Of a stretch of DNA of 64,000 bases, positions 9,164 to 19,176 are shown piece after piece. Under the pieces are notes generated by a model. That model was not told the origin of the DNA and made no database searches. It saw nothing but the letters and a program-made list of their open reading frames with translations. The stretch covers positions 992,001-1,056,000 of the forward strand of contig CP068450.1 in the NCBI GenBank assembly GCA_023518375.1. Reading direction: 5' to 3'. The position numbers and the translations under genes were made by a program. Source of the DNA: Candidatus Hepatincola sp. Av. Its GTDB lineage: Bacteria > Pseudomonadota > Alphaproteobacteria > WRAU01 > Hepatincolaceae. How positions within the stretch are numbered: position 1 is the first letter of the stretch; every line of letters starts with the position of its first letter.

Positions 9164-10175
9164 GAAAACACATTTTATTGTAATTGTTATCAATTTGAGG
9201 CATGGAATCGTAAGAATATAAATGATTTTTTCGCATAATCTGAATTAATTCTTCAGCATAATAGGGGTCATTAGAGTAGTTAAAAAGCTGCCTTGCTAAG
9301 TTATTCGGCTCTAACTTGCCAGTAGAACCAAGTTCAACTTCTACATTGCGTTGGCTAGCTCTGTGTAAACGAAAATCTACATAGGCTTTATTAGTATTTA
9401 AGTTATAATAATAAGATGCTACCGACCTAGCTAAAGTTCTAAACTTTTTTACAGAATATTTTTTATACCTACTGCGTTGCTTGGGGATTATCCCCTCATT
9501 ATCCCACCGCCATTCAGAAAATAAAGAATTACCTTCCAGTAAAAACCTTGAAGTGCCCCACCCTGTTTCTTTAGCTGCTACGGCTAAAGCTAAGGACATA
9601 GGAACTACATCTACTTTAATTAATAGCTGATCCAAAGCATTGGTATAATCCCAAAAGTCTTCCCCCCTAATGGGAACCTTATACTTAAAAGCTAAACGTT
9701 TAATTAATAAAAAATCTTGATCCACCAACGGACGGCTTAATAGTTTGTTATTAATATACAACAAAGACTCCCGCTCTTTGAGGGTAGCATCATAATTTTG
9801 CAACAATATTGGTAAAATAATATTAATAAATAATTGTTTCCTATCTTCCACACTGGAAATATTAGCTAATTGTTTAGGCATATTAATAAAGTAAATAGGT
9901 AAAATACTTTTAGATTTATGGTTATTATAAAGTTTTTTCATATCATAAAGTAGTTGAGTATCTTCTTCTACTACCTTGATACAACCCCTAGAATAACCAT
10001 TACTAGGAATAAAATCATTAAAAATATAATTAGAAGAAAATAAAAAAAAAGTAGTTACATAACCTCCAACAAACAATAGAATAACTACAAAAAATATATA
10101 ATTGGCTAGTAATTTTTTAAGAAACTTTTTAAAAGACCTAAAACTAATAGCTTTAACATTAATCGTATTGCTCAA
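9153..10175 (-). CDS. Bax-like glucosaminidase-family protein, membrane anchored
   Basis: A 340-residue protein with a basic N-terminus, one membrane segment at about 26-47 and a periplasmic domain of the Bax/glucosaminidase family. The probable catalytic Glu203 is in AVAAKETGWGTSRF, the signature of endo-beta-N-acetylglucosaminidase-like hydrolases. It probably cleaves or remodels peptidoglycan. The start is a TTG inside the end of the nfuA-like gene, with AGAGG about nine bases upstream; no in-frame ATG exists before residue 97. An organism with lnt, murJ and this enzyme probably keeps some murein. Confidence 0.85.
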   Translation of the reverse strand: MSNTINVKAISFRSFKKFLKKLLANYIFFVVILLFVGGYVTTFFLFSSNYIFNDFIPSNGYSRGCIKVVEEDTQLLYDMKKLYNNHKSKSILPIYFINMPKQLANISSVEDRKQLFINIILPILLQNYDATLKERESLLYINNKLLSRPLVDQDFLLIKRLAFKYKVPIRGEDFWDYTNALDQLLIKVDVVPMSLALAVAAKETGWGTSRFLLEGNSLFSEWRWDNEGIIPKQRSRYKKYSVKKFRTLARSVASYYYNLNTNKAYVDFRLHRASQRNVEVELGSTGKLEPNNLARQLFNYSNDPYYAEELIQIMRKNHLYSYDSMPQIDNNYNKMCFHVL

Positions 10176-10734
10176 TATCTATAACCTCTGTTACTTCTGG
10201 TATATAGTATTTTAACATATTTTCTATGCCATTTTTCAAAGTAACACCAGCACTAGGGCAACCAGAGCAAGCACCATACATACTAATATAAACTTTACCA
10301 TCAAGATATTTTCTAAAAAGAATATCGCCTCCGTCCATAGCTACCGCAGGGCGAATTCTATCTTCAAACATTTCGGTAATTCTATCTATTATTTCTTGTT
10401 CTTCAGCATTTTTACCTACAATTTTCTCTTCACTTAAATTATTAGTGTTATTGTTAATAACTGAAGCACCTGTTACTAGAAAATCTGTAATTATAGATAG
10501 TATCTTAGGTTTTAATAAATTCCACTTAGTATAATCTTTGATAGTAACTGAAATAAAATTAGCACCTAAGAAAACATCAGTAATACTTTCAATAGTAAAT
10601 AATTGGCTAGCAAGCTCGGACTCGCAATCTTCGTTTGAGGTAAAGTGGTATACGGCTCCGCCATCTAAAATCCTTTCTTCTAAAATAAATTTTAAGGCAT
10701 TAGGATTAGGCGTTTCTGCCACTTGAATAAACAT
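10159..10734 (-). CDS. nfuA: Fe-S cluster scaffold protein of the Nfu family
   Basis: A 191-residue Nfu protein of the mitochondrial NFU1 type. It has an N-terminal Nfu_N domain (starting FIQVAETPNPNALKF), a linker at 90-110, and a NifU C-terminal domain with the cluster-binding CSGC motif (Cys156, Cys159) in YGACSGCPSAG. It passes 4Fe-4S clusters to client enzymes; MiaB in the same gene block is such a client type. The gene is preceded by an AGGAGG-like site. The symbol follows common usage; NFU1-like would be equally correct. Confidence 0.92.
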   Translation of the reverse strand: MFIQVAETPNPNALKFILEERILDGGAVYHFTSNEDCESELASQLFTIESITDVFLGANFISVTIKDYTKWNLLKPKILSIITDFLVTGASVINNNTNNLSEEKIVGKNAEEQEIIDRITEMFEDRIRPAVAMDGGDILFRKYLDGKVYISMYGACSGCPSAGVTLKNGIENMLKYYIPEVTEVIDIEQYD

Positions 10735-10745
10735 TGTTTGCCTCC

Positions 10746-11744
10746 TTATAAAGTATATAACCCCATAGATTCACGTACTTTTTGTATTTTTAAGCTAGAT
10801 AATTCCTTCGCTTTTTCTTTTGAATCTTTTAATATATTAACTACATAGTCTTTATTTCCTAAAAATTCAAAGTATTTTTCACGAATTGGCTTAATTAACC
10901 CTATTACCTGCTCGGCTAAATCTTGTTTAAAATTAGCAAAACCTTGCCCTTCATACTTAGTAATTAACTCCTTTTTACTGGTTTTAGCACAAAAAGTATA
11001 AATATTTAATAAATTATTAAAACCAGCTCTTTCATTTAAAGAGATATCATGGTTAATTAAATAGGAGTCTGTAGTAGCTTTCATAATTTTTTTATGGATT
11101 ACCTCGTTACTATCAGCAAAAAGAATTTTAGCTGCAGCCACAGTTTCAGATTTACTCATTTTTTTTGTAGGATCTTTTAAAGACATAACCCGTGCAGTAT
11201 TTTCATTAATTAAAGGTTCAGGAATTGTAAAAATACTAGCATAATCTTTATTAAATTTTTCAGCGATATCACGGCATAACTCAACATGTTGCTTTTGGTC
11301 GGCTCCAGTTGGCACCTTATTAGTATTATACAGTAAAATATCTGCTGCCATTAAGTTAGGGTAAGCAAATAAGCCTACAGAGCTTTTTTCTTGGTTTTTC
11401 CCTACTTTATCTTTAAATTGAGTCATGCGGTTTAACCAGCCCATACGAGCCACACAATTTAATAACCAAGCTAATTCACTATGGTGGGGATTACTACTTT
11501 GTAAAAATAGTAAAGATTCCTTAGGGTCAATGCCACAAGCTAATAATAAAGCTGCTAAATTTAAAGTATTATTTTGTAAATCTTTAGGATCTGTAAAAAC
11601 TGTTAAAGCATGTAAATCTACAATACAATAAATATTTTTATAATTAGGATTACTTTGAAAATCTACCCAATTTGCAATAGCTCCTATATAATTCCCTAAA
11701 TGCACTTCATTAGTTGGCTGAATGCCCGAAAAAACTGTTTCCAT
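10746..11744 (-). CDS. trpS: Tryptophanyl-tRNA synthetase
   Basis: A class I aminoacyl-tRNA synthetase that charges tRNA-Trp. The 332-residue length is standard. The HIGH-type motif is HLGN at 15-18 after FSGIQPTNEV, and KMSKS is present near residue 198 (KKMSKSE). It follows murJ with a one-base overlap, as in many alphaproteobacteria (murJ-trpS-nfuA order). Confidence 0.96.
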   Translation of the reverse strand: METVFSGIQPTNEVHLGNYIGAIANWVDFQSNPNYKNIYCIVDLHALTVFTDPKDLQNNTLNLAALLLACGIDPKESLLFLQSSNPHHSELAWLLNCVARMGWLNRMTQFKDKVGKNQEKSSVGLFAYPNLMAADILLYNTNKVPTGADQKQHVELCRDIAEKFNKDYASIFTIPEPLINENTARVMSLKDPTKKMSKSETVAAAKILFADSNEVIHKKIMKATTDSYLINHDISLNERAGFNNLLNIYTFCAKTSKKELITKYEGQGFANFKQDLAEQVIGLIKPIREKYFEFLGNKDYVVNILKDSKEKAKELSSLKIQKVRESMGLYTL

Positions 11745-13294
11745 TATTCTTTTGTCTTCCCAATAATATTAAATAATTCATAATAAACACTAGAACGTAA
11801 TAACCTTAGTATAATTAAAAATAATATAATAGTAAAAATTATCATAAAAACCATAATAAAGCGAAAAGATAACAAGCTAACATGTAAATTTTGTAAGAAT
11901 TCAAATTTTAACAATAGTAAGATTCCTGTAAATAGCACTGTGGCTAATAGCAGTTTGATTAAATCTAAAGCAAAATTTTTATTAAAAGATACAGGATGCT
12001 TCTTTTGCAACATAATAAATAAAATTATAAAGTTCACATAAGAAGATAGCACCGTAGCCATAGCTATCCCATATACCCCAAAAAGCTGGGATAATGGGAA
12101 TACTAATACGGCATTAATTAATAAGCATACCAAAGTACTATATAGTGGCGTTTTAATATTTCCTTCGGCATAGAAAAATGGCAAAATAATTTTAATTACA
12201 ATATTAATAGGTAAAGAAATAGCATAAATTGTTAAAACATAAGCTACAACATGAACATCATTAAAAGTAAAATGCCCTCCTAAAAAAATAATTTGAATAA
12301 TCTCATAAGCAAATACTATTAGGCCTGCCATAGCTGGTAAAGAAAATCCTAAACCCAATAAAATTGCCTTTAATTTAGTACTATTAATAATATCAACATG
12401 GTTAAGATTATTACTAGAAATAAAAGGTAACACCACACTGCCAATGGCGATACCAATAATAGCTAAAGGTAATTGGTATAATCTATCGGCATAAAATAAA
12501 TAAGAAATAGCTCCCATAGGTAATAAAGATGCGACCAAAATATCAATCATAATATTTAATTGGTATACACCCCCTCCTGCTACTACAGGAATTAAACGCC
12601 TAAAAAACTTTAAAGTAGATTTATGTAAGGGAAAGAGATTGGTAATTTTAAATAAAATTAACCAATTGTTTAAATAACAAGCAATAAATACTAATAATAA
12701 CTGTAAAATCCCACCTAAGATTACTCCGTAACTTACGGCAAAAGCAGGATTCACATATTTATGCAAGGCATATATACCAAAAATCATGGCAATATTCAAT
12801 AAAGCTGGCACAAAAGCTGTAATTGAAAATTTACCTATACTGTTTAAAATAGATGAATAAAAAGCTACTAGTGAAATAAAAAATAAGTAAGGAATATTAA
12901 CTCGTAATAAACTCACTGCTAAATTAAAGGCAACCTCACCTTTTTTAGCAAAACCAGGAGATAGTACTAAAATAGCTTGGGGAGTATAAACCTCTAAAAA
13001 AACCACAAAAATAAATAAAATTATAAAAAACAAGGTAAAAACTTGGGAAGAAAATGCTTTAGCTTCCTCTTCATTTTCATTTAATATTTTAGAAAACAAT
13101 GGAATAAAAGCCGACTGCATACTACCTTCAGCAAAGAATTTACGGAATAAGTTAGGAATTTTAAAAGCCACAAAAAAAGCATCGGAGGCAATACTAACTC
13201 CTAAATAACGGCTTAAGAGAATATCTCTAATTAATCCTAATATTCTACTAAAAAAAGTAAAGGCACTAACTTTTAAAATGTTGGTTATTTTCAC
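11744..13294 (-). CDS. murJ: Lipid II flippase MurJ (MviN)
   Basis: Flips lipid II across the inner membrane for peptidoglycan synthesis. The 516 residues form about 14 hydrophobic segments. The N-terminus ILKVSAFTFFSRILGLIRD and the following FRKFFAEGSMQSAF region are typical of the family. The start codon is GTG at 13294. Retention of murJ means a lipid II cycle is probably kept, unlike in cell-wall-less Rickettsiales. It lies 14 bases after mutS and overlaps trpS. Confidence 0.95.
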   Translation of the reverse strand: MKITNILKVSAFTFFSRILGLIRDILLSRYLGVSIASDAFFVAFKIPNLFRKFFAEGSMQSAFIPLFSKILNENEEEAKAFSSQVFTLFFIILFIFVVFLEVYTPQAILVLSPGFAKKGEVAFNLAVSLLRVNIPYLFFISLVAFYSSILNSIGKFSITAFVPALLNIAMIFGIYALHKYVNPAFAVSYGVILGGILQLLLVFIACYLNNWLILFKITNLFPLHKSTLKFFRRLIPVVAGGGVYQLNIMIDILVASLLPMGAISYLFYADRLYQLPLAIIGIAIGSVVLPFISSNNLNHVDIINSTKLKAILLGLGFSLPAMAGLIVFAYEIIQIIFLGGHFTFNDVHVVAYVLTIYAISLPINIVIKIILPFFYAEGNIKTPLYSTLVCLLINAVLVFPLSQLFGVYGIAMATVLSSYVNFIILFIMLQKKHPVSFNKNFALDLIKLLLATVLFTGILLLLKFEFLQNLHVSLLSFRFIMVFMIIFTIILFLIILRLLRSSVYYELFNIIGKTKE

Positions 13295-13308
13295 GGGCTA
13301 TCTTTTGG

Positions 13309-15963
13309 TTAATCTTTTTTTAATTTCAATTCACTTTTTAAATTGTATAAAAGCTCTAAAGCACCTTTAGCAGATATACTATCTACATCTAAGTTAACTA
13401 AAGTGCTAATAATATTATTATATTCTTCAATAGGGGGATTATTATTAACGGCTACAAGGTTATCTGCTTGCATAAAACTACTTTGAAACAAAGGTAAATC
13501 TTGAAAATTATAAGGTTGTTGCCCTGCTTCTAAAACACTTAAAATTTCTTTAGCTCTTTGAATTACAAGTTTTGGCAAACCTGCAAGTTTTGCTACTTCA
13601 ATCCCATAAGATTTACCAACTACCCCTTGTTTTAAAGTGTGCATAAAAATAATACCATCTTTATATTCTTTTACATCAACATAATAAAAATCTATAGCTT
13701 CTAGATCTTTTAAGGCAACTAGTTCATGGTAATGAGTAGCAAACAAAGTTCTAGACTTTAACTGGCTATTCAAATATTCCAATGATGACCAAGCAATGGA
13801 TAAACCATCATAAGTTGAGGTTCCCCTACCTATTTCATCTAAAATTAAAAATGAACGTTCAGTAGCATAGTTTAAAATTGTAGATAGCTCTAACATTTCT
13901 ACCATAAAAGTAGACTGCCCCTTGAATAAATCATCACTTGCTCCAACCCTTGAAAAAATAGCATCTACAATGCCAATATGTGCATGTTCAGCCGGCACAA
14001 AGCAACCAACTTGAGCCATAATAATAATTAAAGCCTGTTGCCTTAAAAATGTACTTTTGCCCGACATATTTGGACCCATAATTAAGTGAATTATTTTACC
14101 ACCTAACATATAACAATTATTAGGAACAAAAGACTCTCTACTGTTAACCCTTAAACTTTCTTCTACTACTAAATGCCGACCCTGAGTAATAGAAAATACT
14201 GTATCGTTATCTAGCTTAGGTCTGGTTAAAGAATACTTAATTGCCGATAAAGCAAAAGAAAGCATAACATCTAATAAAGATATAGCTTTAGAAGATTGGT
14301 TTAATTGTTGTTTTTCTTGCAATACTTGTTCTAACAGGTTTTTAAAAATATCCATTTCAGCATTAAGAGCCATCGCACTACTAACACTTATATTTCCCTC
14401 TAAACCTACTAAAGCCTGAGTAGTATAACGTACTGAATTACTTAAAATACTTTTATGAGTAAATTCTGAATCTATACTTATTTTACTAGCATTTTTAGTG
14501 GGAACTTCTATATAATAACCTTGTAGATTATTATAATTAATTTTTAAGTTACTAATTCCCAATTTAACAATATATTTTGACTGTAAATCTACAATTTTTT
14601 GTAAATAACTTTGTTTTTTATTTTTAATTTCATCTAATTTAACATCATAACCAGTTTTAATAAAATTACCGTCTTTCCAATTAATAGGAAAATCCTCTAA
14701 GTCTACTAAAGCCTCTGAAAGAGTATTTAATAAAAAATTAAAATAACCTAAGGAATCCACAATAGTTTTTAACAATTTAGGCACTTTTTTATGATAAAAA
14801 AGCCCCCGAATAGCACTTAAATGCTGTAAAGTTTGCCTTAATAAAATTAATTCTTTAGCGGTAGCTTTCGTAGCTGCAATTTTACCTAATAACCTTTCAA
14901 AATCTACAAAATTAGATAGTATTCCCTTTAAATCTTGCCGAATTTCCGGATTATCCAGAAAAAATTCCACTACATCATAACGGTTATTAATATCTTGTAA
15001 GTTCATAATTGGATTATGCAATAAGGTATCTAATTCTCTTGAACCTTGCACCGTTAAGGTGTTATCTAATACTCCTTTTAAGGTACTTTCTTTTAAACCG
15101 CTGGAACTTTTAGAAATTTCTAAACTGCGTCTGGTAAAATAATCTAGGCGAAGAACTCCATCTTCATATTTTTGCTTAGGAAAAACAATTAAAGGAGCTT
15201 CTTTATGAGTATACAAAATATAACCTAAAATAACTCCACTAGCTATTTTTTCCCCTTTACTAAGAGTGGCTCTTTCTTCAGGTTTCTTAGAAAAAAACTG
15301 TTTAAAATTACTATTGGTACTAGTAACACTAAATTTTTCATTGTCTAAAATATATATTAAAGAACGGAATTCTTCAGCCAATAAATTAGCATCAAATTTT
15401 TGAGAAACTAAAATTTCTTTAGGATCTATTTTATAAAGTAAATTATTAATTTTATTAATATGGATATTTTGTAAGAAAAAATCACCTGTAGAAATATCAA
15501 TCCACGATAAATAAGCCTGATTTTTTTCCTGATAAATTGCTAGTAAATAGTTGTATTTATCACTTTCTAAGAGGGAGTCTTCCATTAAAGTACCGGGAGT
15601 CATTATTCTTTTAACTTCCCTATTAACTACCGCTTTGGCTCCACCTCTTTTTTTTGCTTCTTCAGGGGTTTCTGTTTGCTCACAAATAGCTACTTTATAG
15701 CCCCTTTTAATTAAACGATTAACATAAGATTCATAACTATGATGAGGTACTCCACACATAGGAACTTCCGTTTCTACGCCACCAGAGGCTCTTTTGGTTA
15801 ACACAACACCTAATATGCTTGATGCAATTTTGGCATCATCATAAAACATTTCATAAAAATCGCCCATACGGAAGAAAAGAATATAATCTTGGTGTAAGTT
15901 CTTTATCTCCCAATATTGCACCATCATTGGGCTTAAATTGGTCTTAGATTCACGAGAACTCAT
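13309..15963 (-). CDS. mutS: DNA mismatch repair protein MutS
   Basis: Recognises mismatches and starts repair with MutL. The 884-residue protein has the mismatch-binding Phe-x-Glu motif in GDFYEMFYDDA near residue 35, the connector and lever/clamp domains, and the ABC-type ATPase with Walker A GPNMSGKSTF near residue 625 and Walker B LILDEIGRGTS. It is complete and of normal length. mutS upstream of murJ is common in alphaproteobacteria. Confidence 0.97.
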   Translation of the reverse strand: MSSRESKTNLSPMMVQYWEIKNLHQDYILFFRMGDFYEMFYDDAKIASSILGVVLTKRASGGVETEVPMCGVPHHSYESYVNRLIKRGYKVAICEQTETPEEAKKRGGAKAVVNREVKRIMTPGTLMEDSLLESDKYNYLLAIYQEKNQAYLSWIDISTGDFFLQNIHINKINNLLYKIDPKEILVSQKFDANLLAEEFRSLIYILDNEKFSVTSTNSNFKQFFSKKPEERATLSKGEKIASGVILGYILYTHKEAPLIVFPKQKYEDGVLRLDYFTRRSLEISKSSSGLKESTLKGVLDNTLTVQGSRELDTLLHNPIMNLQDINNRYDVVEFFLDNPEIRQDLKGILSNFVDFERLLGKIAATKATAKELILLRQTLQHLSAIRGLFYHKKVPKLLKTIVDSLGYFNFLLNTLSEALVDLEDFPINWKDGNFIKTGYDVKLDEIKNKKQSYLQKIVDLQSKYIVKLGISNLKINYNNLQGYYIEVPTKNASKISIDSEFTHKSILSNSVRYTTQALVGLEGNISVSSAMALNAEMDIFKNLLEQVLQEKQQLNQSSKAISLLDVMLSFALSAIKYSLTRPKLDNDTVFSITQGRHLVVEESLRVNSRESFVPNNCYMLGGKIIHLIMGPNMSGKSTFLRQQALIIIMAQVGCFVPAEHAHIGIVDAIFSRVGASDDLFKGQSTFMVEMLELSTILNYATERSFLILDEIGRGTSTYDGLSIAWSSLEYLNSQLKSRTLFATHYHELVALKDLEAIDFYYVDVKEYKDGIIFMHTLKQGVVGKSYGIEVAKLAGLPKLVIQRAKEILSVLEAGQQPYNFQDLPLFQSSFMQADNLVAVNNNPPIEEYNNIISTLVNLDVDSISAKGALELLYNLKSELKLKKD

Positions 15964-15985
15964 AATAACTCTAAAAATTTAATAT

Positions 15986-16783
15986 TTAATATAAATAATA
16001 TTTAAAACCTAACATAATTGAATGGTAAACTGACTTGGCACTGCGGCTATGGGTAGTGGGTGTAGTATGACAAGAATTAGTATCTGCACAATCATCAGGA
16101 TCAGTAATATCATGAATACCATCATTCAGTGGGTCCATATCCACAGCTGCTACCGAGGTTAAACGGTATTCAAGGGTAAAAGAACTTTTAATAATTTTTG
16201 TATCGTACTTTAAGCCAAGCATAAATTGCCCAAAAGGCACAACATCATGGCCTTCATACTCTTCACCAAAACCATTGGGTTGTTCATTCAGGTCTATCAT
16301 ATGATATTCCTGTTTTCCCATACCTGCCCCAAAACCAATATAAGGATAAAGAGTATGGGAAATAAACTTCATATCATAGTATAAATTCAAAGCTAAAGCA
16401 TTATTCAGAACCTCTTGCCCATTGTTAGGAAACCAACTAACATCAACATCTGCACCATGTTTGTCTGAAGTATTCATAATATCTGTCCAGCTGTAAATAT
16501 ATAGCCATTCTATTTCTGTTCTTAAAAACCACACATTAGCACCTACCACGGCTGAAGCAAAACCGGCGGAACCCATATTGGTTGGAGTATATAAGGCTTT
16601 AAAGTCGTCATCAGCGGCTGCTCCAAAAGTATTACTAACGGAAGGACCAATATTAACACCAATATAAATACCGTTTATCCAGCCATCAGGATAAACATTT
16701 TTATCAGGATATTCGGCAAAAGAGGCACCTGAAAACAAACTAAATAAAAAAATTATTAACAGAAATTTTTTTAATATACTCAT
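15986..16783 (-). CDS. Outer-membrane beta-barrel protein (surface antigen-like)
   Basis: A 265-residue exported protein. The signal peptide is about 23 residues (basic MSILKK, hydrophobic core, cleavage near SFA-EYPD). The mature part alternates short beta-strand patterns with loops and ends in an aromatic strand (MLGFKYYLY), typical of barrels assembled by Bam. The opening GIYIGVNIGPSVSN resembles the first strand of small Omp25/opacity- or P44/Msp-like surface antigens of intracellular alphaproteobacteria; this relation is inferred. It lies 22 bases before mutS on the same strand. A loop near 225-245 carries two Cys that could form a disulfide. Confidence 0.7.
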   Translation of the reverse strand: MSILKKFLLIIFLFSLFSGASFAEYPDKNVYPDGWINGIYIGVNIGPSVSNTFGAAADDDFKALYTPTNMGSAGFASAVVGANVWFLRTEIEWLYIYSWTDIMNTSDKHGADVDVSWFPNNGQEVLNNALALNLYYDMKFISHTLYPYIGFGAGMGKQEYHMIDLNEQPNGFGEEYEGHDVVPFGQFMLGLKYDTKIIKSSFTLEYRLTSVAAVDMDPLNDGIHDITDPDDCADTNSCHTTPTTHSRSAKSVYHSIMLGFKYYLY

Positions 16784-17272
16784 GAAAACCTTATTAAAAA
16801 TTATACATTAAACCCAAGCTAGTCTCTCAACCTAGTAAAAACTTTACCTAGTAAAAATTCTTTTGCAATCTTAACTTTTAATTTAAGTACATTTTACTAA
16901 ATAAACATAAATTACAAGCTAATTATAAACTTAGTTCATTAAAATATCCATCATTGTTTTTCAGTTTTCTAGTAGTTGTTTTAAATTTATAGGTTTTAAA
17001 ACAAATCAATTATTAAACTCAAGGTAAAGATACATATTGTTATTACTATACAAAAATCAACGCCCATAATAAATTTTCATTAAGAAAGCATAATATAATA
17101 AGCTACTAAAATCTAAACCCTACAAATTATTCATATTATAATTCAAATAAATAAGGGTTAGCATATATTAACTCATATTTTACACTTTCATTATATTTTT
17201 CATTATATAAGTATGAATACCTTATAAAATTATTCTTTATAGCCTTAGTTATTTACTATAAAAAGGTATTTA
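16784..17272. other. AT-rich intergenic region between two outer-membrane protein genes
   Basis: About 490 bases without a supported gene. A short direct repeat (CCTAGTAAAAACTT / CCTAGTAAAAATTC, about 16831-16860) is the only structure noticed. It should hold the promoter of the downstream minus-strand outer-membrane gene, but no convincing -35/-10 pair or terminator was identified. Confidence 0.4.
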
Positions 17273-17881
17273 CTAACTTATAATTAAATATTTTAAGCCT
17301 ATAGTTAAACTTTGGTTGTTTATGCCATATTTACTAACATCATCAACCGTTGCCCTTGTATGAGTTTGTTGAAATTCATATTCAGCAAACACACTTAAAC
17401 TTGTAGTAGGAATAGCAAAATCTGCCCCTACATGCAAACTATAGGAATGGTTATTGGTAGTGGCATCTGAAGATAGCCCTGCAATATTGCTAAAATTATA
17501 ATCATCAAAATGGTAGCCTACACCAATATACGGAGTTATAATTGGAAAAATTCTAAAATCATAAAACAATATTAATCCTATATCAGTATCTTCTATCTTA
17601 GAAGATGTAGGCACATCGTAGGTAGCCTCAAAACGAAAGCCTCCCACAATTGGCATATCTAAGGGGCGAATCCCAATGGCAAATTGGTAATTATGAGTGG
17701 AATCAGAAAAGGTATCCTTGCTAGTATTTGTATCGTTATTATAGTATTTAATTTCCGAACTTCCCATATTATAACCAGCTGAAATATATACATCTGGTAT
17801 TAAAGGGGCAGCCTTTGCTGCAACACTACAAATTAGTAATAAACTAAAAATAATAATTATATTTCTTATATTGCTGAACAT
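17273..17881 (-). CDS. Small outer-membrane beta-barrel protein
   Basis: A 202-residue protein with a signal peptide of about 24 residues (IIIIFSLLLICSVAAKAA) and repeated amphipathic strand patterns such as PYIGVGYHFDDY, SLHVGADFAIP and LSVFAEYEFQQ. It ends with a strand, SLTIGLKYLIIS, as expected for an eight-stranded OmpA/Omp25-like barrel. It starts 3 bases after the stop of the 17885 gene, so the pair is one operon. The specific function is unknown; adhesion or surface coating is a guess. Confidence 0.68.
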   Translation of the reverse strand: MFSNIRNIIIIFSLLLICSVAAKAAPLIPDVYISAGYNMGSSEIKYYNNDTNTSKDTFSDSTHNYQFAIGIRPLDMPIVGGFRFEATYDVPTSSKIEDTDIGLILFYDFRIFPIITPYIGVGYHFDDYNFSNIAGLSSDATTNNHSYSLHVGADFAIPTTSLSVFAEYEFQQTHTRATVDDVSKYGINNQSLTIGLKYLIIS

Positions 17882-17884
17882 AAA

Positions 17885-18358
17885 CTAACCTCTAGTTTGC
17901 TTGTGTTTTATGTGAAGGTCAAAACGCAACCGCACCCCGTATATCATATAAGGATTAACAAAAGATTGCTCTATGTAAGGCTCTACAACATGAAAAAATT
18001 TAACAGAGATACCCACAACAGGTGTTACCCCATCAAGATGGTTTTTTGTAGGTTTATCGTAAATTTCTGTGCCATCAACATAAGAAAAACCAATATAAGG
18101 ATGTACTCTAGAATGAAGAAAAAATTGGTAAGAACCAGTTATTCTATACCCTGAAAAAAAAGGGCTATAAGAAAAAATAAAACTGTTATAACCTATACCT
18201 CCACCAAAGCTATTTTCAATATCAGGGTCGTCTAAATAAGCTCTTGAGGGCCTACTATATTGCCCATAAATAGAAAGAATATCATAATCATAATCTTTTG
18301 CTAGCGTTGAAAATGAAGCCAGAACCATAAAAAATAAATATATATACTTTTTCAGCAA
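17885..18358 (-). CDS. Small exported outer-membrane-like protein
   Basis: A 157-residue protein with an N-terminal signal peptide (LKKYIYLFFMVLASFSTLA, cleavage before KDYD). It has short strand-like repeats (GGGIGYNSFIFSYSP, YQFFLHSRVHPYIGFSYV, PVVGISVKFFHVVEPYIE) of the kind seen in small barrels. It starts with TTG, preceded by AGAGGA about six bases upstream; there is no suitable ATG. It is the first gene of a two-gene operon with the 17273 barrel. The C-terminus ends in a basic stretch instead of an aromatic strand, so correct barrel closure is uncertain. Confidence 0.6.
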   Translation of the reverse strand: MLKKYIYLFFMVLASFSTLAKDYDYDILSIYGQYSRPSRAYLDDPDIENSFGGGIGYNSFIFSYSPFFSGYRITGSYQFFLHSRVHPYIGFSYVDGTEIYDKPTKNHLDGVTPVVGISVKFFHVVEPYIEQSFVNPYMIYGVRLRFDLHIKHKQTRG

Positions 18359-18631
18359 AAGTAATCCTCTACATCATTAAATTTAAACGAAAAACTTAAT
18401 TCCAATATTCTTAATTCCAACCTTAATTAACTCTTTTGGAATTTATTTTTATATTAAAACTTAGCCGACTACACTTACTATTTTCTATAAGTATAATATA
18501 TTTTTAATTACTATAATAAATTCAACTCTATTGTTCCTATAAAAAACTTGCTAAAATAAAAATTTATTAAGATTTAACTTTTATAGCTCTTAGTTATTAT
18601 TTGCTCTTTTTTTGTAAAAAATGAATCTAAA

Positions 18632-19162
18632 TTATTTTACCTTATATGCTTCTATAGAATCAACGATTAATTTTTTTGTGGTAGGAATATCTAACATATC
18701 ACCAACTTTAGTCCATTTCCCTTCATCTAAATCTTTATATTTAGCAAAAAAATGTTTAATTTGATTTAACAGTAAATCTGGTAAGTCTTCATATGTTTTT
18801 ATTTTATCGTAGAAAGTAGTAATTTTACTAACAGGAACAGCTAAAACTTTTACATCAAAACCTGCTTCATCTTCCATATGTAAGGCTCCAATGGGGCGAA
18901 CTTTAATTACACTACCTGGCATAACATTCATATGAGTAAACACTAATACATCAATTGGGTCGCCATCTTTAGCTAAAGTATGAGGTACAAAACCATAGTT
19001 ACAAGGGTAATACATAGCAGAAGTTAAAAACCTATCTACAATTAACATACCACTATCTTTATCTACTTCGTATTTTACAGGATTTATGCCTGAAGGAATT
19101 TCAATGATAGCATTAAATTCATCAGGGGCCTTGTTGCCAATTGCAATTTTTGAAATATCCAT
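18632..19162 (-). CDS. ppa: Inorganic pyrophosphatase
   Basis: A soluble Mg-dependent family I pyrophosphatase that drives biosynthetic reactions by hydrolysing PPi. The 176-residue length matches bacterial Ppa. Family motifs are present: MYYPCNYGFVPHTLAKDGDPIDVLV around 52-76 (quoted only in part) holds the acidic metal ligands, and DEAGFDVKVLAVP follows. It lies 14 bases after the outer-membrane gene at 19177 on the same strand and is intact. Confidence 0.96.
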   Translation of the reverse strand: MDISKIAIGNKAPDEFNAIIEIPSGINPVKYEVDKDSGMLIVDRFLTSAMYYPCNYGFVPHTLAKDGDPIDVLVFTHMNVMPGSVIKVRPIGALHMEDEAGFDVKVLAVPVSKITTFYDKIKTYEDLPDLLLNQIKHFFAKYKDLDEGKWTKVGDMLDIPTTKKLIVDSIEAYKVK

Positions 19163-19176
19163 AATTTTCTACTCTA